Source: Pardosa pseudoannulata (Eukaryota; Arthropoda; Arachnida; Araneae; Lycosidae). Taken from it: a stretch of 64,000 nucleotides of DNA. The stretch lies in the NCBI GenBank assembly GCA_032207245.1, contig CM063510.1:43161056-43225055 (forward strand), read 5' to 3'. The translations under genes and the position numbers were made by a program. Below, in pieces: positions 47,656-60,671 of this stretch; position 1 is the stretch's first letter, and every line of letters starts with the position of its first letter. The notes under the pieces were generated by a model. That model ran no database searches, was not told the DNA's origin, and saw only the letters and a program-made list of their open reading frames with translations.

Positions 47656-50095
47656 ATTTAATAATATAAATAAAGATTAAATTTAAAGCGGATATCAAGT
47701 TATATTTAGACAATATTAAGATCTTTGATTAAAATGTTTGGAAGAACCTATAAAAGTTAAGTAACAAGTGAGACTTTTAAAATTTAGAGAATAACTTTAA
47801 AAATTTATTTTTAAATAAAACTCTCATATATTCTAAAGAGATTTTAATGTGATTCATTTATTTACACAATAGTGTATATATTCACAAAGTTTCATAACTT
47901 TAACTTAAAGTTATTATTTGAAAACATTCAAGTAATTTTTGACATAAAGTCAAAGGGTTTTTCAAATAATAATATTTCAAGGAAAAAATAATTAATTCTT
48001 CAGATAAAATGTTTAAAATTTAATTTATATTATCTGCAGAACATTTCTATACTTCTTGTTTACACATTTTAACTTTTATCAATAATTACTTTTTAAAAAC
48101 TTTTTTGAATTCTAACAAAGTGTATAATTTAAAGAATCAGATTTTCAATACGTTTGAATGAAAAATATTGTCCATATATGTATGTGAAAATACAACAAAA
48201 TACTTTAAAAAATCTTCATGTACTAACAAAATATTTTTTAATCTGATCGTTAGGTTTATAAATGAATCCTAAAAAAATATTAAGGCAATGTAAAAACTTA
48301 CATTTTTGTTTTACCATTTTGAACATACTGATGTATTAAAAAAATCGTAGCTTAGAAAAATAGTTTAAAAAAATTAAACTTCAAGACAAACATTTTAAAT
48401 GTAAATCAATTTTTGTAATGTTATTTTTAATTATAATTATGTTTAAAATCATAGCTATTTTGATTAGATTTAACTGTGTGTTTGATAAATTACTAGCCTT
48501 AAATTAAAATTTTAGTTGCTAGGTTTTAAAAGCATGGAAAATACTAGTGTAACACATATAGGACTTTAGTAAAATCCACATTTAAAATATATTCGTTATT
48601 ATTTGTCCTTTATTCAAACGATTTTTATACAACAAATGAAATTTGAAAAATTAATTTTAAAAGTACCTGTAAAATATGAAACTTCTTCCTTTTATTTAGA
48701 AAAAATGTTTCCTTTTTAATTATTTTTTTATAAATTTTTTTGTAACTTGATATTTTACATTATGTCGTCAGTAAAATCATTTTTTTTCGGAGAATCCACC
48801 AGTATTCATAGATTTACAATACAATTTTGTAATATCGGGCAGGATTTGTAAGTACTTCATTGTGCCTTTATTCAATTCTCTGACAGTTTCTGTAACACAA
48901 CACTTTATAAGCTGTTTAAATGCAAATGTCTCTTTTGTACACTCGGTTCAAATTATAATACGCAAACTTCATTTGCATTTTAAATTTAACAATTTACTCT
49001 CTCCTCCAACGGCTTATTACATGGAATGTTCGTGGTACATAGGAAATATATTTAGGAATAATTAATAATACTTTCTCTGATAGATACAATACTTTACTTT
49101 GGCAGGTGTATATATTGTAATATGAAAGTTAATCAGGGGTAAAAGCAATGCAATCAGCAAAGTGGCATTTGCAACAAGCTTTTAACTATATTGATGGTAC
49201 TTGGATTTCTACTTCATCAAAGTATACTAGGAATATTAAAGTATATTTTATGCAAAAAAATTTAGAAATCGATTTTTTTTTCATTTTCCCTCAAATGAAA
49301 GATTTGGAGTCCTTTTAATCATTTACAAGTATGCAGTGTAATAACTCCTATTTTATTTATTGACTTTAAAAGCTAATAAACTAAAAGCTCAGTTGCTAAA
49401 AATTTGTATGAATAACATAGTGATTTATCCCATTTCTTTTTAAATAATATTATTTTGCTAGAAATTCGTTATTGTATGTTGTGAAATAACTGTTTAATGT
49501 CATGTGTATCGCATTTCTTCGAAAATAATTTCTTTCTACCAGGAATTTATTATTTCATATAATCGGCTGCAAGGTTATTATTATTATTTCGAATTTATGA
49601 AACACCAGAACGATACCTTTTACATTTAGGATTAAAACAATTTGCTAATTACAAAATGACTGTAAAGTCGTATTTTATTTCATTAAATAATGTTTAATTT
49701 TCGTGCGTTTTTTGAATCGACGTATCTAGAGAATTAAAGTCAATAAAAGTATTAAAGCACTTTAAAAACTTTAGGAAGGACATTAAATAAAAGAATATTT
49801 AAAAATGATAATTGAAATAAAAATTAAAAGCTTCGTTTATTGCTTCCAATATTCCTGTCACAAGAAATTATCTATAAATATATTTGGCAGTTGGTATTAA
49901 CATATATTCAAGATCTAAATAGAGCATTTAAATATTTAGATATTCGGTGATATAGCAATTTTGTAACTAAATATATATATAAGTGAAAAATTTAGAAAAT
50001 TCCTAATTCTAAGAAATAAAGTTGCTAATTCTTGTTAAAAATCACCAATCTTTCAAGCATAACTAAACCATACTTCAAAAGGGATTAAAAAATGC
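47656..50095. other. AT-rich stretch without recognisable genes
   Basis: Very A/T-rich; the 67-residue frame at 48862-49065 matches nothing known to me. Confidence 0.6.
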
Positions 50096-51065
50096 ACTTC
50101 TTCCGGATAATCGGTATCTTGGAAAATATTTCCGGTGAACCCCAGAATAATAAAAAATCTTCACGACGACAAACTTATAGGGCTGAGAACATAACATTCA
50201 GAACACATTCAAAACGAAGAACAAATTCGGTGCAGACGTAGGGGCCATTTCAGCAGTTTGACAGAATTATTCGGATTCATACGGTGTTCTACAAGACTTA
50301 AACAATAAAATCATTCGAAATCTGAATATGCATATCGTAGTGAGATATCTAGGGACGCTAACGTAGTGCATGGCAGGAATCTGTGTCTTCATAGACTTCC
50401 TCACTTGTCGCAGAAGAGAAGAAAGCAGTGGTTTGTTCTGTCCAAATGACGAGGTAGTGTGGAAGAGGACATCATGATGTTCCTATTGCGTAATCCGGCG
50501 ATTGAAGATCAGTGTAGATTTCTGACAGCCAGCCGATATCTAGATTATGGTCACGTATTTTGGTTTGGTTTGGTTTTGGAGCGTTATCATCTATTTTTCT
50601 GCAACGCTAGTAAGGCTGGGACCTATTGCCGATTCAGAATAGCTATGAACATCCATGCCACACCGAGGTTTCGAACCCATGAACTCATGTACAAAAGATC
50701 AGCACTCTAAACATTCAGCTATCGTTTGGCTCGTATACGAATGAAGATTGTGCATCCAAAAAGTCAGTGAGAAAGTATAATGACCGTATTCGCAGAACAG
50801 TAGGAATGTCTGATTTGTGACCAAGGGGGAGAACTTTGAGCATCCACTCTACCACCTGGACTTGTCGTCTTACGATTTTCAGGCGATTTCCAACTTCTAA
50901 AATCATCTCAAAAGAAAACGTGCTTCAACTTGGACGACAAACTGACTGACACAATGAATAATATGCTCATATCTCATCAGGAAATCTGAAAACAGGGAAT
51001 TCTTTGGCTCTAGAAACAGTCCAGTAGTTGTGGTTAGACCTCTGGTGATTACTCGTGAATAAAGG
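50096..51065 (+). pseudogene. Decayed transposon-like region interrupted by SINE
   Basis: GC-richer than its flanks, with scattered transposase-like scraps on the plus strand; after the SINE, 50830-50890 reads 'ENFEHPLYHLDLSSYDF', reminiscent of the mariner/Tc1 HPPYSPDL...D block. Many stops; no terminal repeats found. Family uncertain. Confidence 0.35.
50560..50730 (-). mobile_element. SINE-1 copy
   Basis: (TTTGG)n tail at the left, body 'gggacctattgccgattcag' with a deletion of the 'agcttaaa' part, head with B box complement of ggtttcgaaccc and A-box region ending 'cagctatcgtttggc'. Likely short target duplication cgtat on both sides. Confidence 0.85.
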
Positions 51066-52760
51066 CCTCAATGATAGCCAGTGTCGTTTTGTACCTATTT
51101 ATTTAATCATTCTTTATTAATAGGGTGCGTAAAAGAAAGAAGGTTAACAACCGATACAATCGAATTACAGTATAATAGAAAAGTTCTGTAGAGTGTTGTA
51201 ATGACTGCTCGATAAAAAACAATAATCAATATCAGGCTAATGGTAATGTGATAGAACCTCACTGGCCATTAAAGTTTATGGAAGACTAAGAAGTTCATTT
51301 TCATCAGAGTCCTACACAAATCCGAGGAATCACAAGTAAGTCATGCACACTTTCATTGTCTACTATTTGGGAATCGCCTGGAAGTGAATCTTTCACATAT
51401 ATTATAACAATTATGGTAAGCATGATACACCTTACAGCTGTAGAAAATCCTAACAGCTGTTAAAAATGTTGAACCCGGAAAACGTTAAAAACTTTAATGG
51501 CTTTAAATTACTTACACAATTTTAGAGACCTGAATATTAAGCTTTTAAACTCTAGGCTATTTTTTAAAATTAATAATAATTACTATCTTCTTTTACAGTA
51601 AGTAATGTCAACAATTTTAGTTGATTAGATAATTGATCAAATATAAAAAAAATTCAGATTTTTAAAAAACCCTGATATATTTTCTAAGTACAGTAATTAT
51701 TAAAATAAAACAGTAGTTTCCTAGAAAATAATTAAGTACTTTACTTTTATTTAGTTGAGAAAGAAATGAATGGTATTTCATTAGTAAGACTTCGTAGTTA
51801 TTCGATTAAGTATGTTAGTTGAGATTTTCACAAAAAATATTTATTGTTAAAAGGGTTGTAACATAAAAGTAAAAATTAATTATAGTTTTGTACTTTCTGA
51901 TTCTTTATACCTAATCATATTCTCGGAATTGAGAACCCAAGGAGACTGTGAGATATTTCTTGAATATATCCCAAAACATTTCTCACGAAATTGCTGATCT
52001 TTCTCCTCAATGAGATAAACTTTTTTGAAGAAAATAGGTTTATTTCTTCTTCTTAAAAGTATTGAAAAAACCGAGAGTTACTCCACTATCCACAGGTTTT
52101 GTAATTCTCATCACATCTCTCAGAAAGTGCAATGGAAAACGTTTAAAAACCTCCTGTTTGTAGATTCTTGACGCAAAGCAGGTTAAGGCTTCGTTAAGTT
52201 TTAACCTGGTTTGTGACTTTCTTTGGGGCTCTTGTAAATGAAGCAAATTCTCACATAGATTTTTTTTGTAGCTCTTTGAATGAGATAAGAGTATAGATAC
52301 AATTTCAAAGAAAGTGGTGAATACGCTTCACTTACTATGTAGTAAATAAAAGTTGTGTAATAAATAAAGTTACTATGCAATAAATAAAGTTTAGCTGAAG
52401 ATAATTTGTTTATCATGCTATTTGAAAAGTAACTAGGTATGTCTTTTAAATTTAGAATGTATATAAAACACCACAGAAGTTATAAACACCGAAGCAATAG
52501 TATGCTTATCTTAGCAATATATTTTTACATATTTAAAATTTTACTGGAAAAAAAACTGTTTTTAATTTAATTGGGATTTAAACTCATTTGAAATTTCAAT
52601 AAAGTGATCTGTATTTATTTTTATAATGTCTGCAAAAATATTTTTTGAAATCTTTAATTTCAGTCACACTTTGTATATCTAACTCTAATTAGCGTAGTTA
52701 AATATCTTTACATAGGATTAGGGCTGAATTGTTTATCAATATATCGTCAAATATTAATAT
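51066..52760. other. AT-rich stretch without recognisable genes
   Basis: Nothing identified. Confidence 0.6.
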
Positions 52761-52767
52761 ACTTTAA

Positions 52768-53390
52768 CACCAGATTTACGGACCGATTCAATTTGACTCA
52801 TTATAAATTGGATCACTCTATATATGTAAAACTTTAATATCACTTTTCAAAAACATACGTTGGTTTTTAGTTAAGTAATAAAATATATATGTAAACTTAC
52901 ATTCCTCTTCCCCGCAGACCCCTTCAATTCGCATTATCAAATGTGGTATACCTATTTTCACGGTTTTGAGCCAATTTGACTCATAAAATGTATATGAAAA
53001 TAAATCAATATACTAATAAATATAGTATAAAGTAAAAATAATATATAAAGTATAGTATAAAGTATATAGAAAAGAAGTCGAGAACACTTCCATTCCAATG
53101 ACAGAAATTCATGCTACTGACGCATGGAAAAATTGTCAAGTTCAACAATCATGCAAAAGAAACAGATGTAGGAACCATTGTGCTAAATGTAATAGAAATG
53201 ATTGAGGAAAATGTGTTTCAAAAACAAATTTTATATGTAAAAAATGTTTTCCACGAATTTTTTGATAAAAACATTTTATTTAAATTAATTTGAACTATTT
53301 TCTTTGCAAAAAACTTCAATTCTCTTGTTTGAGTCAAATTGGCTCACTTCAGTAAAAATAGGTATATGATCAACATCCATAAATCTAGTG
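52768..53390. mobile_element. TTAA-flanked element (piggyBac type), family 6
   Basis: Perfect TTAA at 52764-52767 and 53391-53394. The ends are CACCAGATTTACGGA and CACTAGATTTATGGA. A second inverted pair lies inside: 'gagccaatttgactca' near 52970 and 'gagtcaaattggctca' near 53330, with matching 'tacctattttcac' / 'gtaaaaataggta'. The 60-residue frame at 53111-53293 is not recognised. Ends beginning CAC link it to family 5. Confidence 0.88.
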
Positions 53391-53394
53391 TTAA

Positions 53395-54140
53395 GTATCG
53401 CAATAACAATGTTAAAATTATGATATTTCGATATATCTCCGTCGGCGATACTTTTTTTCCCTAGCGCGCCTAGCGAGATATCCTAAATATTCTCTATAAT
53501 CTCATAAAGTAATACTTTTTCAAATTATTGAATTCGTTTGATGTCCGCTCCTCGTATTTATCAGTGTACTTGATAGAAACAAGCCAGAAAACTTGCTCTT
53601 GAGGATTATCACATCTTCGTCCGGGTCTTTGATAGTATATCCCAATAATATTCCGATAACAAAGCACTCGGGTGAAAACCGGTAATTCTACTGCTCACAA
53701 TCGGCACTGGTTTATAATTTTTTAATAGCGGGATATATCAACAATATCAATATTGTTTGCTTGATTGCAGCAGTCAGTGATATGTTCATGTGTTAATACC
53801 TTTCGATAGTTTGCTGCTCACTCATTCATATCTTCCACTAACATTGGAAGCATTTGGTGCTTTGGGTGAATATCGGAATAAAACATGAATGCTCGGAATC
53901 GTGTTGATCACCCAAAGTATCACAAAATTATATTAAAAAATACAAGGTTTGCCAGTGTTTTAGTTTACTAGGGATGAAAAAGGCAAAATAATCACTGAAA
54001 ATATATTGATTTGCAATTTAGATCAGTGAAGTTTTTTTTTGAAGGCTACATCTAATTTAGGGATCTATTTTAAATATCACCGTGCTCAACAAGATCGCAA
54101 TCTAAATTGAAGTAATAACTATCTTTTTATTGGTATTCTT
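53395..54140. other. Stretch without recognisable genes
   Basis: Nothing identified. Confidence 0.5.
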
Positions 54141-54141
54141 T

Positions 54142-54442
54142 GAAACAGTACTCCCGGATGCCTGTTAAAACTCCTCGCGGATGAAGACGATCGGTTGGGT
54201 GCGATTCTTCCGAATTTCTCTGGACAGCACTCGTCGGTCTCTATCTCCCAGTTTCTTTGGTCTTCCGACTCGGGGCACATTCCGACAATCACCTCTCACC
54301 TTCCACTTCTTAATCACATAGGTCACTGCAATTTTAGATATTTCAGATCGCTAGATATGTCCCTTAAGGATCGCCCACATTTGTGATACCCGATAATTAT
54401 ACCTTTCTCGAAATCAGAAAGCTCCGAACTGCGCTGCATCTG
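54142..54442 (-). pseudogene. Tc1-type transposase N-terminal remnant
   Basis: Starts MQRSSELSDFEKG, followed by a helix-turn-helix (YHKCGRSLRDIS), a frameshift, then 'VIKKWKVRGD' and 'RVGRPKKLGDRDRR', the GRPK-type hook between the two DNA-binding helices. This is the order of the paired-like domain of Tc1 transposases. The catalytic domain is missing. Confidence 0.8.
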
Positions 54443-54575
54443 GCATTCGACTAATGCCGAAGCAGATGCTGTTTCATACCCGATGTATACCGGCGGAGGC
54501 TGTGACATACCTCAGGACCGCAGGTATCGTCATTTGCACAGGTGTCCAAATACTTATTGGTAGAGAGTGTATAAT
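54142..54575 (-). mobile_element. Tc1-like element, truncated, second family
   Basis: The right end reads, on the minus strand, tacactctctaccaataagt then atttggacacc, a typical Tc1-type terminal repeat with TA flank. The other end is cut off at about 54140 in the middle of the gene. Confidence 0.75.
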
Positions 54576-54799
54576 ATCTGTATTTACAGAAATGCTTATT
54601 ATTTAAATGAACACAATCAATGAGAGTTAAAAAAACTTTTGATGTTAATATATTCTCGCATATTCCAACTGATAAATTGTTTTAGCGTACTACCTTTATA
54701 TTTTATAATGATGCATAATGTTACCAGATAAATCTATATATCATGGCAGGTTCCTGCGATAATCAATCGCGAACTTTGATAGCCTTTTTCCGCCTTAAC

Positions 54800-55030
54800 T
54801 TCTACATTCTGAAAAAGCAACAGATTCAGTTTACGATTATTTTTCTCGGTGAAGAATACGAGGGGTTTCTTGTGTAACATAGATTTCAAGTAAATGTTTT
54901 ATCACAGGTTAACTAAAGCAATATAAATCGGTTGGAAAAGTTTCACTATTACACAAGAAACCAGCAAATTCTTCATCGAAAAAAGGAATCATAAACTGAA
55001 CCATTTATATTTCTTCTCGTACAGGTTAAC
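54800..55030. mobile_element. Foldback element
   Basis: Left arm from 'cagattcagtttacgattat' to 'ggtttcttgtgtaa' pairs with the right arm 'ttacacaagaaacc' to 'ggaatcataaactgaacc'; arms are about 60-75 bp around a 70-bp centre. A related single arm is at 14512-14580. TSD not clear. Confidence 0.65.
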
Positions 55031-55499
55031 GTTTAATAATGCTTGCAGCCAAAAATTAAAATTTTAAACATTAAGTATCCTTTTAAAATATAATTTCTTC
55101 TTTCAAATAATTCCCAATAATCATAATATCAATTAGAGAAATTTATCATGATTTTGCAGTTTGTACATATCACCTTCATCATATATCTCTAAAATTAAAC
55201 GTTAACTTCATTATGATGCATCAGTTACTTCATTAACAAGAATTCTGACACTTGTTGTTATTTCAGTTATTTATCATTAGAACAGTTCTGCTGTTATCCA
55301 AAGAAATGCTAGTGTGCAAATTACATTAGTTTTGAGATTAAGAGTTTTCTCGGTGAGATCATTGTATTAGTTCTCCTACTAAATTTTAATTTTCTAAATA
55401 TGCAGCTTAACTCTTTATTTATTTTATTTCGCAGTACAAAGTAGTTTACTAAAGATTGTGACAAACTAATAATCATTTAAAAATTTTAATTTCAACATA
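55031..55499. other. AT-rich stretch without recognisable genes
   Basis: Nothing identified. Confidence 0.55.
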
Positions 55500-55501
55500 T
55501 A

Positions 55502-56756
55502 CACTCAGCCAAAACATTATGACCACCTGTCAATAACGAGTTGGCCCACCTTTGGCGAGCAACACAGCTTGAACCCTCCTTGGCTTGGGTGCCACAAATC
55601 CTTGGTAGATGGCCGGAGACAGATTGTACCAGATGTTTAAGCAACGGTTACGCAAATCTGAGATATTACGAATTGGTGGTCTTTGAACTCTGAGCTGCCG
55701 TCCCATGACATCCCAAATGTGTTCTATCAGATTGAGATCCGGTGAGTTAGGCGGCCAGGACATTAACTGGAATTCAGCATCATGTTCCTGGAACCACTCC
55801 AACACAATTTTAGCCTTGTGACACAGGGCGTTGTCCTGTTGGAACATTCCATTTTCAGCTCGAGGAACAGAGGCTATATAAGGGTACAACTAGTCCGCAA
55901 TGATGCTCAAATACCCTGTAGCATTCATGGTCTGCTCTAACACAACCAGGGGTCCCAGAGACGCCCAATAAAACGTCCCTTAAAGCATAATACCGCCTCC
56001 ACCAGCCTGTGTATAACCTACTGTACATTGAGGAAGCAACTGTTCGCCTGGAAAACGGCGTATCCTAACACGGCCATCGGCGTGATGAATGACAAACCGT
56101 GATTTATCTTACCAGCAATTCTCTCCCACTGATCCATGAACCAGTCGCCATGTTCCCGAGCCCAGCGTAGACGCAATTGGCGGTGAAGCTTGGTCAGCAA
56201 AGGCACACGAGTAGGACGTTTGCTACTTAGCCCCATAACCAACAGTGTCTGCTGAACAGCGTGCTCCGATACAATTCTAGTTGTATCGGAGTTAGTAATT
56301 CCCTGCATAGTAGTGTTAGTAATTCCCTGCATTGTATTGTGTTGTCAGCTGAACCACTGTCTGGCTCCGGTTTTGCTTTACCATGCGAGACAGTATTCGA
56401 CAACCTTTTTCTTTAATAGCGTGTGGACATCCAACACTATGTCGTCTACTGCTGGTTTCACCGTCATTCATCCACTTTGCATAAGTACTAAAAACTGTAG
56501 ATCGCGAACAACCCACGAGTCGTGCAGTTTCGGAAATACATGTTCCGACCCTTAGAGCCATTAAAATCTGCCCTCTATCATAATCGCTTATATCCGCAGC
56601 CTTTCCCATCGCACACAGAAGTAAGTGAAACAATTATTCTTCAGACTCTCCAGCAGCAGTTAAATACCCCTTCCACCGGATCACGTGCTTTCCATGTCAT
56701 CCAGGCGAATTCATTGCAAAATGTAAGGATGGTCATAATGTTTTTGTTCTTGAGTG
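55502..56756 (-). mobile_element. Full-length Tc1-like element
   Basis: TA at 55500-55501 and 56757-56758. The ends are CACTCAGCCAAAACATTATG and the complement CACTCAAGAACAAAAACATT, both followed by 'atgacca'. Length 1255 bp fits an intact Tc1-like element, but the gene inside is broken. Confidence 0.95.
55530..56609 (-). pseudogene. Tc1-like transposase (DD34E), disrupted
   Basis: Begins MGKAADISDYDRGQ; first helix-turn-helix with 'ISETARLVGCSRSTVFSTY', linker 'GETSSRRHSVG', second helix 'SRTV'-like segment, then a 21-bp direct duplication near 56290-56330 that breaks the frame around 'QGITN'. The block normally WSDES reads W-stop-DKS (D kept, E changed). Downstream lie further stops, then an open stretch with 'FQQDNALCHKA' (second D) and 'WPPNSPDLNLIEHIWD' (catalytic E), ending KGGPTRY. 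So all three catalytic positions can be located, but at least two frameshifts and two stops make it inactive. Confidence 0.93.
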
Positions 56757-56758
56757 TA

Positions 56759-58024
56759 TCATCAGTTGGTTAATCTCAGAATATTTTGAGGAAAGAATTC
56801 TCACATTAAACCAAGAGAAAACTTGAAAGTTTCTGGCCTATGTTCTGATAAGAAAGTCGTTTAGGTTTCCTCGTGGGACACTAGAGTAATAAAGTACCAA
56901 AATGTATATCATACATTCTATGAAAAACAAACTACTGCTATATATATATTGGAAATAATTTGGGCCAACCTAGGACAGTTTTAAGTAATATAAGGTTTCA
57001 AGACTTAAGTCATCAAGAAATTCATATAAGAGAGAAAATAATTAGCAGTGCTTATATTTTTCTATTAATTTATTATCATTAAAATAAACTTTTCCTTTCG
57101 GCCTTTTATAAAATTATAGTGTGAGGTAACATAATTTTAGGCTTATATATGCTCTGCAGATATTTTCAACTACTGATTATTTATTTTTAAACTAGCAGAT
57201 ATATGTATTTGTACATACATTTTTCTCAAATTCATACAACAGAATTTTTTAAAAAAGTGTTGATGTTCTGTTTTTTTAATATCATATATATTTGTCTTCT
57301 TTTATCTAAAATAAAAGCAAATCCAGTGTATCAGTATTCGATTAGAGAGAATCGATACCATTTTTACCTTTTTTTTCAATGGGTTGGAGAATAATTTTAG
57401 AGCGAGATCTTTGCGTGATCAATCAAGGGTGAAAAGTAAACCGTCCTATACGAATCATTAAACATTTACCTAAACTACCTTTTTTGAACTTGAAAAGCAT
57501 AAATAACCACCATAAGAAAGAAAATTATGCCTTTGCTCGTAAAGAAAATCGATTATAAATAAATCTAAAGTGACAATAAGGCCTGGAAATGACAAATTTT
57601 GTAAATGTACTTTACGGTTTTTGTTTCATGGGCTTTGGAAGCTATAGAAATATCATTTAATTTAAATTGTAATTGTTTCAGTTGTATCCTTTAGTTATAT
57701 ACTCAATTACTAGCTATAAAATATAAAAATGCAGGTTAACAAGCTATTACATAATAAATAACTGTAAAGACTTACTTTAGAGAAGACTAAAATATTATCT
57801 AAGAAAAATATTTGTTTATAGTACTAAAATTTGAAAATTATATAAATATATCTAAACTGAACTAAATTACTATTCGGAATTAAATGCAGCAGTGTTATAA
57901 GTTTCAAGCCATTTTCAGGCTTTTATCAAACTGTCAAGCATTACCTGAGTTATTTTATTACTTAATAAAACTTAATCTTACATTAAGTAATGGCTACTTA
58001 ATTGGGATTGAGTGCCTTATTTGT
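56759..58024. other. AT-rich stretch without recognisable genes
   Basis: Nothing identified. Confidence 0.6.
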
Positions 58025-58028
58025 GTAA

Positions 58029-58658
58029 CTCTTCGCGTGCGGGCAACGTATTTTTACATTTTTTACAGTTTTTAACTGGAGCGCGGGTCACTTAAAAATA
58101 CGTATTTAGTAGATTTGTGGTGGATACCCGCTAACTACCACAAATATACTAAATACGTATAATTATATGTATGTGTGACATTATATGCGCGTTTTTTTGC
58201 GTTGCAACGCTTTGCATTTTTTCTTTCTACAAGTTATGATTGTCGATTTATTCGGTCTTTTGTTGCGTTATTTCGTCTTCAATCGAATTCTTAGCTCCAG
58301 AACGAACAAGTCCTGTTTTGTCAATTTGAAGCTTGGTTTGTTATTTTTGAATACAAAATTAATAAAATGAGCCGTTGTGACAAAGATAGTGATGAAGAAA
58401 TATGAGCTGAAAGATTATCGGCCTTTAATTTTAAAAATCGTTTATTTTTGTGATTTCGTAAAAATATTGTTTTTTTATTGTTAACTAATCATACAGTATA
58501 TATTAAAGTGTAAAATAAAAAATAAAGTTTCGTTCATAAAAACAAAGTAGTTTTCGATTGACTGCGATTTTTCTGAATAACTAAACTTTCGCACGATTCA
58601 CGAAAAAACGCCCGCTGCACGCGTAAATTGGCGGTGAAGTATACCCGCATGCCAAGTG
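58029..58658 (+). mobile_element. TTAA-flanked piggyBac derivative, family 5, copy 2
   Basis: The right TTAA is intact at 58659-58662; the left has decayed to gtaa. The ends are CTCTTCGCGTGCGGGC and, on the other strand, CACTTGGCATGCGGG. On the plus strand a start codon near 58366 gives MSRCDKDSDEEI then a stop, matching the acidic start seen in copy 1. Upstream of it, 58185-58370 is an open 61-codon frame also present in copy 1 (positions 34381-34584, minus). Confidence 0.85.
58098..58160. other. Long hairpin inside family-5 element, copy 2
   Basis: The arm starting atacgtatttagtagatttg (58098-58123) pairs with 58135-58160 with two mismatches in 26 bp and an 11-base loop. The same position and nearly the same sequence occur in copy 1. 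Confidence 0.9.
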
Positions 58659-58664
58659 TTAAGA

Positions 58665-60525
58665 GAACGCCTGGGCTTGCACTGGACATTACTCACTTGC
58701 TTCTTGATAAAAACACAGCTGTGCATTGTCTAGGAGTGAAATGAGAAAAAAAAACATTTTTCACTCCAAAGTTAATGTCTGCACATGATCGGTGCTTGTT
58801 TCGTCAGTCAAAAGTAATTTTTACTCTTGAAGTCACAGTTAAGTCCATAGATGAACTGAAAATGAATAAAATGAATTGGATGTTTGAAAGTTAATGGTCA
58901 GAATTTTGTCAGACAATGTTCACTAAAATTAAACAATTATTTAAACATAATGAACCAAATTTTCTATCCGTTCACTGCGATGGTAAATTATATCTTAATT
59001 AAACTCGGAAATATTAAAAAATGAATGGCTACCTATCATTTAAAGCAACCAAATGTTCCAAGTTGTTGCAATATTTTATTAAAACCAAAAATAATTGTCT
59101 GTATTGAAAAATTAGAATATTCTTCAGAAAAGGAACAAGCTATGATTGTCTAGGATGTTCTAAAATAATGTAAATTTGAAGATAAAGCTAAACGTCTTAT
59201 TTTTCGAAACAACCAATTCCTATAGTGGTCGGATCAAAGTGCAAATTCGGTTACTAGATCATATCGAGAGATATTTTCGTCGTTGGAACTAAATATAAGT
59301 ATCAGAAGATTTTTCGAATAAAATGTTCCCAAAAGAATTAATAATCCAGATACGGCGATCTTTAAGAATTTCAGAGAAGTATGGAATAATAAGGAATAAA
59401 ATAAATCTAAGGCCTGGTATGAACATTGAACAGAATATATAGTAGAAATGAAAATTGAGTTGAAATATGTTTCTGAAATATGTTTTTAATGCACAGAAAT
59501 GTGTAAATTGAAGCACGGTTATCAGGAAAATGTAGAATTGTAAATATTTTTTGTCAGGAGGAACTTAGGTTTGACTATCAAAAACGGACCATCTGCAGAT
59601 TTAGAAATGAAATATGTTTGATGGGTTGCAAAGGTAGATTTACACTTTTAAAATACTTTTTAGACAGCAACTGGCTTTTAAAAAGCATTGTTTCCTTCTT
59701 ATACAATATATTAGTTCTTAGTTTAAGAGGCCAAAGACACCGAGAGAATATTTATTTGAATACCTTATTAGAAAGCAAAATTATTGTGTTATATGGTCTT
59801 TTAATAATTGTTACTTAATAATTAGTCTTGGAATTAGGGTATTTTAAGTGTCATTTAATCATTCTACAACATAATTTTGTAATCTCTTACTATGATTTGC
59901 TTAACATTTACCGCAAATAGCATTTTCCCCCTCAATTTTTTGTTGAATCAAGGTCCGTACTGCACCAGTTAATTATAGTTTGTATTTATCAATATTATGG
60001 GTAAAGGAGAAAAAAATAAAAATTCGAAATCATTCTCTTTATTTTAACAAACAAAATAATCATTACTTGCGGCATGGAGATAAAATAAGAGAGGAATATT
60101 GTCACTCCTATGGACTTGATTTTGGTTATCAAGTATATGGTGACATGACAATTAAATTACAATGTCATCACCGTAGCGTATATTTTCGAATGTTCGTTAT
60201 TAGAAATCAGAAATCCTTTCGGTTCCATATATAAAAATAGAGTTTTGGCGCGTGGTACATCATCCACGTGACTTCAAGTAATAGTCAATTGGTCGGCACA
60301 AATGACTATTTAAACAAATGTCTAGAGTTCCATTAGTTTTTTTTTTTCAAAACAGTTTCGATGAAGTGTTAATATAAATAGAGTTTTTGTATGATTCTTT
60401 GATATGTCTTTGAACAAACGAAGTTAGATTAAATTTTCGAGTGTTTTGATTACGTCCACATAGCGAGGTTCCACGACTGCAGGGCGGTGAACACCACCTG
60501 GAACCCCTTTTTCATAATGAGGCAA
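58665..60525. other. AT-rich stretch without recognisable genes
   Basis: An 84-codon frame at 59980-60234 has moderately mixed composition but no recognised motif and no gene context; I do not call it a gene. Confidence 0.5.
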
Positions 60526-60538
60526 AAAGCCTTATTCC

Positions 60539-60623
60539 ATGTGTGTGTGTACGTGTGCGTATGTGTGTATGTTTGTATGTATGTATGTATAAATGTATGT
60601 ATATGTATGTATGTATATATGTA

Positions 60624-60667
<44 letters not shown>
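60539..60667. repeat. (TG)n/(GTAT)n/(TA)n microsatellite
   Basis: GT-rich run changing into GTAT and then pure TA. Confidence 0.93.

Positions 60668-60669
<2 letters not shown>

Positions 60670-60671
<2 letters not shown>

Noticed and set aside
59980..60234. 84-codon frame as a gene
   Set aside because: No recognised motif, splice signals or homologous copy; length is within chance expectation for this composition.
60475..60520. Small palindrome near ggcggtgaacaccacc as a regulatory site
   Set aside because: Arms are short and occur once; no gene lies nearby.
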